From an uncultured Verrucomicrobiales bacterium (GTDB lineage Bacteria > Verrucomicrobiota > Verrucomicrobiae > Limisphaerales > CANJSG01), in contig CAMLMI010000343.1 in NCBI GenBank assembly GCA_946480965.1, positions 1 to 5,006 on the forward strand: a DNA stretch of 5,006 bases, written 5' to 3'. Numbering within the stretch: the first letter of the stretch is position 1; every line of letters begins with the position of its first letter. Below, piece after piece: positions 1 to 5,006 of this stretch. The position numbers and the translations under genes are program-made. Under the pieces are notes generated by a model. That model was not told the origin of the DNA, made no database searches, and saw only the letters and a program-made list of their open reading frames with translations.

Positions 1-2607
1 AAGTCGAGCGAAGGTCTGGCGGTGGGCCAATGCGTCCGGGTGGTTCGACCTGGCACGAAGGCGTGGATCGAGCGGCTCGGGATGACGGAATACGGCGGCG
101 GCATCGGCGGCGGATGGAAGGAGGGCACGCGGGATCTGCGCTGGGAACGGGAGATCCGCGGGATCGACGGCGACACGGTCACGCTCGATGCGCCGATCAC
201 GACGGCGCTGGAGGCGGAGTTTGGCGGCGGCTGGATCGAGGCCGTGGATTGGCCAGGACGCATTCGCCAAGTGGGCGTCGAGAATCTGCGGCTCGTTTCC
301 GCGTTCGATCCAACTAATCCCAAGGACGAAGAGCACGCGTGGTGCGCGATCACGCTGGAGGCCGTGGAAGACGCGTGGGTGCGGCAAGTGACAGCGGAAC
401 ATTTCGCCGGATCGATGGTCGCTATCTACGAAACGGCTCGGCGCGTGACGGTCCAGGATTGTCTCTCGTTGGCTCCGGTGTCGGAGATCGGCGGCTATCG
501 GCGGCACACGTTCTTCACGATGGGGCAGCAGACGCTCTTCTTGCGCTGCTTCGCGGAGAACGGGCGGCACGACTTCGCCGTGGGCGATGGTGCGACGGGC
601 CCCAACGTCTTCCTTGAGTGCGAGGCGAGCGGCGCATTGGCCGATAGCGGGCCCATCGAGGCATGGGCCTCGGGCGTGCTCTACGACAACGTGGTGATCG
701 ACGGAAACGCGCTCACGCTCGGGCGTCGCGGGACCAGTGGTCCGGGGCCCGGTTGGGCGGCGGCCAATTGCGTGTTCTGGCAGAGCAGTGCCGCGATCAT
801 CCGAGCCTGGAATCCGCCGACGGCGCGGAACTGGGTTTTTGGCGGCTGGGCGCAGTTCGACGGCGACGGCGAATGGCGCGAATCGAACAACTTCGTCTCG
901 CCGGACAGCCTCTATGCGGCGCAGCTGCGGGATCGTTTGGGCGAAGCGGCGGCGGAGCGGTTGAAGCTCATGCCCCGGTCGCGCGAGGAATCGAGCAACC
1001 CGTCCCTTGAGCGCGCGCAGGAGCTGGCGAAAGAAGCGCTGCAACCGGCGCTGAAACTCCGCGACTACATCGCCGCCGCTGCGGAACGGGAGCCGATTCC
1101 GTGTGAACCGGGAGATGCGCCCAAGGTGCCTGACTCCGACCTGGCACGATCCGGCGAATCTTCCAACCCCGCCGGATCGGAGACCGGTGCTCCGCTACGG
1201 TTGACCAACGGATGGCTGACGGTGGGCGGCGCGCTGCTGGTGGGTCGGAGCGAGAACGTCGCATGGTGGCGCGGCGATGTTCGTCCGGATGAAGCGCAAA
1301 GCTTCGGTCCCGCGTTGACCCGCTTCATGCCCGGAAGGATCGGACCCGGCTGGACCGATGATCTCGGCGAAGTGGCGGACGCGATGTTGGCCAACGGACA
1401 GGTGGCGCTGAACCACCACTATGGCCTTTGGTATGATCGTCGCCGCGACGACCATCAGCGCGTGCGGCGGATGGATGGCGATGTCGCGCCGCCGTTTTTC
1501 GAGCAGCCTTTCGCGCGCAGCGGCCAGGGCGCGGCGTGGGATGGATTGAGCCGCTATGATCTCACGCAGTTCAATCCGTGGTATTGGCGGCGGCTGCACG
1601 AATTCGCCGGAATCGCGGAAGAGCGGGGGTTCGTCATCTTTCACCAGCACTACTTCCAGCACAGCCTCCTCGAAGCCGGGGCGCACTGGGCGGACTCGCC
1701 GTGGCGCTCGGCGAACAACATCAACGGAACCGGTTTCCCCGAGCCTCCGCCCTATGCGGGCGACAAACGCATCTTCATGGCGGAGCCGTTCTACGACGCG
1801 GCGCATCCGGTCCGGCGCGGGCTGCATCGCGGCTTCATTCGCCAAGCCCTCGCCGCCTTCACCAACCGCGCGAACGTGATCCACTTCACCGGAGCGGAGT
1901 TCACCGGGCCGAAGGAGTTCGTGGAGTTCTGGCTCGATACGGTGGCGGAGTGGGAAAGGACGGAAACATCGAACGCTGAACGCCCAACGCCCAACGCCCA
2001 ATTGACGGGGCCGATCGTCGCGCTCTCCGCCACGAAGGACGTGCAGGACGCCATTTTGGCCGATCCGGTGCGGAGCGCGGTCGTCGATGTGATCGACTTC
2101 CGTTACTGGTGGCGCACGGCCAAGGGCGAGTTCGCGCCCCCGGGCGGAAAGCACCTCGCGCCGCGCCAATTCCAGCGCCAGTGGCGTGGAGGTTCTCCGA
2201 CCGATGCCGATCTTGCCGCGATGGCGACGGAGTATCGCGCGAAGCATCCGGGCAAGGCGTTGCTCTGCGACTTCGAGGCGGCACGCTGGGCTTGGCTCTG
2301 CGCGGGCGGATCGCAGCCGCGATTGCCGAAGGGCACGGACCGGAGGTTGTTGGCCGAAGTGCCGCGCATGACGCCGTGGCCCGGAGCGACGAAGAACGGC
2401 GTCTGGGCGCTGCGCGAAGCGGGCCGGCAGATCCTCGCGCATCTGGACGAGGCCGGTGAACTCGATCTCGCGGAAGAGCAGGGCGAGTTCCTTGTCAGCA
2501 TGGTGGACCCAAAGACCGGAGCGGCTACGCCGCGCGAGCGCGTGCGTGCGGGGAAAACGATTCAACTGCCGGGCGCGACCGTGGTCTGGCTGCACCAGGA
2601 GCGATGA
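1..2607 (+). CDS. Beta-helix protein fused to a GH-A-like barrel (DUF6298-type), 5' partial
   Basis: The frame is open from base 1 to the TGA at 2605-2607 (868 residues). The start and any signal peptide lie upstream: the text begins inside a conserved-looking stretch (AVGQCVRVVRPGTKAWIE), so the GTG at 22 is unlikely to be the real start. Domains seen: about bases 225-855, a right-handed parallel beta-helix with short repeated strands (VENLRLVSAF, AWVRQVTAEHFAG, RRVTVQDCLSL, TLFLRCFAENG), as in pectate-lyase-like proteins; about 900-1190, an Ala/Glu-rich helical then low-complexity linker; about 1200-2450, a probable TIM barrel opening with LTNGWLTVGGALLVG and WWRGDVRP; about 2455-2604, a small beta domain. 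In the barrel, NVIHFTGAEF (Glu at 1897-1899) resembles a GH-A beta4 acid/base motif, and LLCDFEA (Glu at 2275-2277) may supply the nucleophile. The second half recalls DUF6298 proteins, from memory only. Probable role: secreted or periplasmic glycan hydrolase or lyase; substrate unknown. Two repeat-like segments are embedded in frame (1147-1194 and 1965-2006). It is probably co-transcribed with the gene at 2609. Confidence 0.85.
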   Translation, partial: KSSEGLAVGQCVRVVRPGTKAWIERLGMTEYGGGIGGGWKEGTRDLRWEREIRGIDGDTVTLDAPITTALEAEFGGGWIEAVDWPGRIRQVGVENLRLVSAFDPTNPKDEEHAWCAITLEAVEDAWVRQVTAEHFAGSMVAIYETARRVTVQDCLSLAPVSEIGGYRRHTFFTMGQQTLFLRCFAENGRHDFAVGDGATGPNVFLECEASGALADSGPIEAWASGVLYDNVVIDGNALTLGRRGTSGPGPGWAAANCVFWQSSAAIIRAWNPPTARNWVFGGWAQFDGDGEWRESNNFVSPDSLYAAQLRDRLGEAAAERLKLMPRSREESSNPSLERAQELAKEALQPALKLRDYIAAAAEREPIPCEPGDAPKVPDSDLARSGESSNPAGSETGAPLRLTNGWLTVGGALLVGRSENVAWWRGDVRPDEAQSFGPALTRFMPGRIGPGWTDDLGEVADAMLANGQVALNHHYGLWYDRRRDDHQRVRRMDGDVAPPFFEQPFARSGQGAAWDGLSRYDLTQFNPWYWRRLHEFAGIAEERGFVIFHQHYFQHSLLEAGAHWADSPWRSANNINGTGFPEPPPYAGDKRIFMAEPFYDAAHPVRRGLHRGFIRQALAAFTNRANVIHFTGAEFTGPKEFVEFWLDTVAEWERTETSNAERPTPNAQLTGPIVALSATKDVQDAILADPVRSAVVDVIDFRYWWRTAKGEFAPPGGKHLAPRQFQRQWRGGSPTDADLAAMATEYRAKHPGKALLCDFEAARWAWLCAGGSQPRLPKGTDRRLLAEVPRMTPWPGATKNGVWALREAGRQILAHLDEAGELDLAEEQGEFLVSMVDPKTGAATPRERVRAGKTIQLPGATVVWLHQER
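1147..1194. repeat. In-frame palindromic element in the linker of the first gene
   Basis: Two inverted repeats lie side by side. CGATCCGGCG (1147-1156) pairs perfectly over 10 bp with CGCCGGATCG (1170-1179) across a 13-nt loop. CGGAG (1178-1182) pairs with CTCCG (1190-1194) across a 7-nt loop. The two stems share bases 1178-1179, so they cannot both be fully formed. The encoded stretch (ARSGESSNPAGSETGAP) is low complexity and lies between the helical linker and the barrel, where an insertion would be tolerated. The pairing is directly visible. That this is a copy of an interspersed REP-like element is inference. Confidence 0.55.
1965..2006. repeat. Heptanucleotide tandem repeat inside the coding sequence
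   Basis: Six consecutive 7-mers are visible: AACATCG, AACGCTG, AACGCCC, AACGCCC, AACGCCC and AATTGAC. The three exact copies span 1979-1999; the outer units are degenerate. The 42-base array equals 14 codons and encodes a polar stretch including SNAERPTPNAQL, between a helix ending in DTVAEWE and the next strand (GPIVALS). It reads as an insertion into a surface loop of the barrel domain. Arrays of AACGCCC-like heptamers are, as far as I recall, mostly intergenic in Verrucomicrobiota-type genomes; that comparison is from memory. Confidence 0.7.
2597..2601 (+). promoter_or_regulatory. Ribosome binding site for the DUF5060/DUF5605 gene
   Basis: AGGAG lies seven bases before the ATG at 2609 and within the last codons of the upstream gene. 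It is the reason for choosing 2609 as the start. It also fits translational coupling, since ribosomes ending at 2607 would be next to this start. Confidence 0.7.
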
Positions 2608-2608
2608 A

Positions 2609-4285
2609 ATGAAAAGACAATCAACGCCACTGTGGTTCCGCACCGGCTTCGCTTTCCGGGCGGGGATGCTTGGTCTGCGGCGGCTGCGCCTTGTCCAGGC
2701 CAGTCTTCTCGCCGCACTCCTCGTGTTGCTGCTGACGCCGAGGGTGCCGGCAGCGAAGGCCGCCGATTCCGTCGAGCTCTGGGGCGTGCAGGAGATCGCG
2801 CTGAAGGGGCCGACGAACGGCAATCCCTTCACGGAGGTGCGCTTCGCGGCGCGGTTCGCGCAGGGTTACGAATCCATCGAGGTGCCCGGCTTCTACGACG
2901 GCGACGGCGTCTATCGCGTGCGTTTCATGCCGCAGAAGACGGGGGCTTGGCGCTACGAGACCCACAGCAGCGCGCCGGAACTCCACGGCCAGACCGGCGA
3001 TTTCACCGTCACACCGCCGTCTCCCGGCAATCGCGGCCCGGTGCGCGTGGCGAACACCTTCCACTTCGCGTATGCCGACGGCACGCCCTACAAGCAGGTG
3101 GGCACGACCTGCTACGCATGGACGCACCAGCCCGAGGCCTTGCAGGAGCAGACGCTGAAGACTTTGGCCGCGTCGCCGTTCAACAAGATCCGCTTCTGCG
3201 TCTTTCCCAAACGCTATTCGTGGAACACGAACGAGCCGCCGCTCTCCCCGTTCGCGGGTTCGCCGAGGAACTTCGATACGGCGCGTTTCAATCCCGAGTT
3301 CTTCCGCCACTTCGAGCGCCGCATCCTCGATCTGCAGAAGCTTGGCATCGAGGCCGACATCATCCTGCTGCATCCCTACGACGACGGCGCGTGGGGCTTC
3401 GACCGCATGACGCCGCTGGAGGACGACCGTTACCTGCGCTACGTCGTGGCGCGTCTCGCGGCATTCCGGAACGTCTGGTGGTCGATGGCCAACGAATACG
3501 ACTTCATGGAGCACAAGACCGAGGACGACTGGGAACGGATGGGCCAGCTCGTCGCCCGCAGCGATCCCTTCGGGCATCTGCTCGGCATCCACAACGGCAA
3601 GATCCTATTCAACCAAACCCGCCCCTGGATCACCCACGCCAGCATACAGAACGGCGCGGCCGTGGAGGACGCGAACACCGCGGGCATCTACCGCGACGCT
3701 TTCCGCAAGCCCGTGGTCTATGACGAGGTGAAGTATGAGGGCGACGTGCCGAAGCGCTGGGGCAACCTCTCGGCCGAGGAGATGGTCCACCGCTTCTGGA
3801 TCGGCACCGTCGCCGGAACCTACGTGGGCCACGGCGAAACCTTTCTCAGCCCGGACGACGTTCTCTGGTGGGCCAAAGGCGGCGTGTTGAAGGGCCAGAG
3901 CCCACCGCGCCTCGCGTTTCTGAAGAAGGTGCTCGACGACGCGCCGCCGGAAGGCATCGAGCCCATCGACAAGTGGCAAAACCCGGAATACGGCGGCAAG
4001 CCCTCCGAATACTACCTCGTGTATCTCGGCAAACAGACGCTCACGCGCTGGGAATTCCGCCTGCCCAAGCCGCCCCAGGGAAAAGGACTGCCGCCGGCCG
4101 ACGGCATGAAGTTCACCGCCGAAGTCCTCGACACCTGGAACATGACCGTCACGCCCGTGCCCGGAACCTTCACGCTCACGAAGCAGACCGACTACTTCCA
4201 CGCCGACCGGGATGGACGCTTCATCGAGCTCCCCGGCAAGCCGTATCAGGCGATCCGCATCCGGCGGGTTTCTGCGAAGCCTTGA
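2609..4285 (+). CDS. Secreted DUF5060 / DUF4038 / DUF5605 glycoside hydrolase-like protein
   Basis: Complete, 558 residues. The start is the ATG at 2609, chosen for the AGGAG seven bases upstream and for its position one base after the previous stop. An in-frame ATG at 2666 (Met20) would give a shorter, more typical signal peptide. Residues about 24-51 form a signal peptide (basic RRLRL, hydrophobic core ASLLAALLVLLL, then PAAKA before the likely cleavage). There is no lipobox Cys, so it should be a soluble exported protein. Residues about 55-136 are a DUF5060 beta-sandwich (VELWGVQEIALKGP, GFYDGDGVYRVRFMP, TGAWRYET). Residues about 143-440 are a DUF4038-type TIM barrel related to GH140 apiosidases. 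WWSMANEYD puts the likely acid/base at Glu296, and VVYDEVKYEGD puts the likely nucleophile at Glu373. Residues about 470-556 are a DUF5605 beta domain (EVLDTWNMTVTPV, IELPGKPYQAIRIRR). The family points to retaining hydrolysis of a glycan side chain; apiose in pectin is one possibility, but members with this architecture are largely uncharacterised, so the substrate is open. Confidence 0.9.
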   Translation: MKRQSTPLWFRTGFAFRAGMLGLRRLRLVQASLLAALLVLLLTPRVPAAKAADSVELWGVQEIALKGPTNGNPFTEVRFAARFAQGYESIEVPGFYDGDGVYRVRFMPQKTGAWRYETHSSAPELHGQTGDFTVTPPSPGNRGPVRVANTFHFAYADGTPYKQVGTTCYAWTHQPEALQEQTLKTLAASPFNKIRFCVFPKRYSWNTNEPPLSPFAGSPRNFDTARFNPEFFRHFERRILDLQKLGIEADIILLHPYDDGAWGFDRMTPLEDDRYLRYVVARLAAFRNVWWSMANEYDFMEHKTEDDWERMGQLVARSDPFGHLLGIHNGKILFNQTRPWITHASIQNGAAVEDANTAGIYRDAFRKPVVYDEVKYEGDVPKRWGNLSAEEMVHRFWIGTVAGTYVGHGETFLSPDDVLWWAKGGVLKGQSPPRLAFLKKVLDDAPPEGIEPIDKWQNPEYGGKPSEYYLVYLGKQTLTRWEFRLPKPPQGKGLPPADGMKFTAEVLDTWNMTVTPVPGTFTLTKQTDYFHADRDGRFIELPGKPYQAIRIRRVSAKP

Positions 4286-4312
4286 TCCCGAGGTCCGGGC
4301 CGATTCCGGGAT
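4285..4312 (+). terminator. Weak terminator-like inverted repeat after the hydrolase gene
   Basis: ATCCCG (4285-4290) pairs with CGGGAT (4307-4312) across a 16-base GC-rich loop that may fold further. It begins on the last base of the TGA and is followed by TTAAACCTT, which is not a proper T run. It could be a weak terminator or an attenuating or RNA-stabilising structure between the hydrolase and permease genes. The pairing is visible; the function is a guess. Confidence 0.25.
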
Positions 4313-4331
4313 TAAACCTTGCCCCAGCGAT

Positions 4332-4362
4332 GGTGTTCTGGCGCAGTTTCGCGCCAGCCACC
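4332..4362 (+). promoter_or_regulatory. Stem-loop abutting the GntP start codon
   Basis: CTGGCGC (4338-4344) pairs perfectly with GCGCCAG (4351-4357) across the 6-nt loop AGTTTC. The stem extends after a small internal loop (TT opposite C) with GGTG (4332-4335) and CACC (4359-4362). The outer strand ends two bases before the ATG at 4364. No T tract follows, so it is not an intrinsic terminator. No clear Shine-Dalgarno sequence is seen before this ATG, so the structure occupies the place where one would be expected. It may modulate translation of the permease; that role is inferred. Confidence 0.4.
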
Positions 4363-4363
4363 C

Positions 4364-5006
4364 ATGCACCTGCTCGCCGCCACTTCCCTGTATTGGCCGT
4401 TCGTGATCCTCGTGGTCAGCGTCGGTTTCGTCATGCTGGGCATCTCGAAGCTGCGCCTGCCGGCCTTCGTCGCTCTCATCGGCGCCGCGCTCATCGCGGG
4501 CCTCATGGCCGAGAAGCTGCCCGACTCCCGTGAATCGAGCCCGCTCGCCGAGAAGTTCCCGGAACCGGGCAAGTCCGCCCCCAAGTTCCACTTCGCCCGC
4601 GCGATCGAGATGACGGCCACCGAGTTCGGCAAGACCGCGGGCGGCATCGCCATCTCCATCGTGCTGGCCGGCATCATCGGCATGTGTCTGATGGAATCCG
4701 GCGCGGCCGACAAGGTGGTGCGCCGCTTTCTAGGCGTCTTCGGCGAGAAGAACGCCGGGGTGGCGCTGCTCCTCAGCACCTACGTGCTCTCCGTCCCGAT
4801 CTTCTTCGACACGATGTTCATGCTCATGGTCCCGCTGGCCAAGGCGCTCCGTATCCGCACCGGAAAGGACTACCTGCTCTACGTGCTCGTCATCTGCGCG
4901 GGCGGCGTGACCACCCACTCGATGACCGTGCCGCATCCCGGGCCGATGGCGATGGTGGAGAACCTGAAGGTCGATGTCGGCCAGGGCGTGCAGGCCCCCG
5001 AAGCGC
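4364..5006 (+). CDS. GntP-family sugar-acid permease, 3' partial
   Basis: The frame opens at the ATG at 4364 and runs off the window end (214 residues seen; family members are usually about 440-460). An in-frame TAA at 4313-4315 limits upstream extension. The next Met (residue 24) would remove the first membrane segment. Visible membrane segments: about residues 10-28, 33-49, 94-112, 132-158 and 168-187. Family signatures: GAADKVVRRFLGVFGEKNAG, SVPIFFDTMFMLMVPLAKAL, and the conserved motif before a re-entrant or helix break, HSMTVPHPGP. A hydrophilic stretch at about residues 50-80, rich in Pro, Glu and Lys, is longer than I recall for the E. coli gluconate permeases. GntP proteins are inner-membrane H+ symporters for gluconate and related aldonates or uronate derivatives. 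Behind two glycan-hydrolase-like genes it probably imports a sugar acid made or released outside. The substrate cannot be assigned, so no symbol is given. Confidence 0.9.
   Translation, partial: MHLLAATSLYWPFVILVVSVGFVMLGISKLRLPAFVALIGAALIAGLMAEKLPDSRESSPLAEKFPEPGKSAPKFHFARAIEMTATEFGKTAGGIAISIVLAGIIGMCLMESGAADKVVRRFLGVFGEKNAGVALLLSTYVLSVPIFFDTMFMLMVPLAKALRIRTGKDYLLYVLVICAGGVTTHSMTVPHPGPMAMVENLKVDVGQGVQAPEA

Noticed and set aside
22..24. GTG at 22 as the start of the first gene
   Set aside because: The frame is open to base 1, the preceding residues fit the same domain, there is no ribosome binding site, and no signal peptide follows although the protein should be exported.
1965..2006. CRISPR-like array
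   Set aside because: The units are 7-base tandem repeats with no spacers and lie inside a coding frame.
2456..2608. Upstream extension of the second gene to an ATG at 2456
   Set aside because: It would overlap the end of the first gene by about 150 bases, adds a Ser/Arg-rich stretch with no domain, and buries the signal peptide. The ATG at 2609 has a good ribosome binding site.
1195..2832. Long open frame (545 codons) on the - strand
   Set aside because: It lies antisense to two well-supported genes, its translation is Arg-rich without recognisable domains, and long antisense frames are expected in GC-rich coding DNA.
4338..4357. Intrinsic terminator between the hydrolase and permease
   Set aside because: The stem is strong but is followed by CCACCCATG rather than a T run, and it touches the permease start codon.
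3868..4533. Open + strand frame crossing the end of the hydrolase gene and the intergenic gap
   Set aside because: It is out of frame with two convincing genes, its translation is rich in Arg, Pro and His, and it has no domain.
3605..4591. Open frame of 328 codons on the - strand
   Set aside because: It is antisense to the DUF5605-containing gene and to the permease start, and shows no recognisable domain.

Overview
This is a GC-rich window in which all three genes lie on the + strand and read left to right. It looks like part of a saccharide-utilisation locus from a Gram-negative polysaccharide degrader. The protein families are common in Verrucomicrobiota and related PVC or Bacteroidota-type degraders, and heptanucleotide repeats of the kind seen at 1965-2006 fit the same group. 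No rRNA, tRNA or marker gene is present, so the taxonomic guess (Verrucomicrobiota, perhaps Opitutales-like) is only moderate.

Layout: (1) bases 1-2607 hold a large gene whose 5' end is missing. It encodes an N-terminal right-handed parallel beta-helix (pectate-lyase-like fold), a helical and low-complexity linker, a second domain that reads like a TIM-barrel glycoside hydrolase (clan GH-A-like, DUF6298-type by recollection), and a short C-terminal beta domain. (2) Bases 2609-4285 hold a complete secreted glycoside-hydrolase-like protein with the architecture signal peptide, DUF5060, DUF4038-type barrel (related to GH140 apiosidases), DUF5605. It starts one base after the first gene stops, with a good ribosome binding site inside the first gene. 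(3) After a 78-base gap holding two inverted repeats, a GntP-family permease starts at 4364 and runs off the window end.

The likely joint role is extracytoplasmic trimming of a plant or algal glycan, possibly pectic, by the two hydrolase-like proteins, followed by uptake of a released sugar acid by the GntP transporter. The substrate cannot be read from the sequence.

The most unusual signals are two pieces of repeat DNA that look intergenic but lie in frame inside gene 1. One is a palindrome-rich segment (1147-1194) in the linker between the beta-helix and the barrel. The other is a heptamer array (1965-2006, including three exact AACGCCC copies) in a loop just after the proposed acid/base glutamate strand. 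A strong stem-loop also sits directly against the GntP start codon. No CRISPR array, transposase, integrase or obvious defence system is visible.
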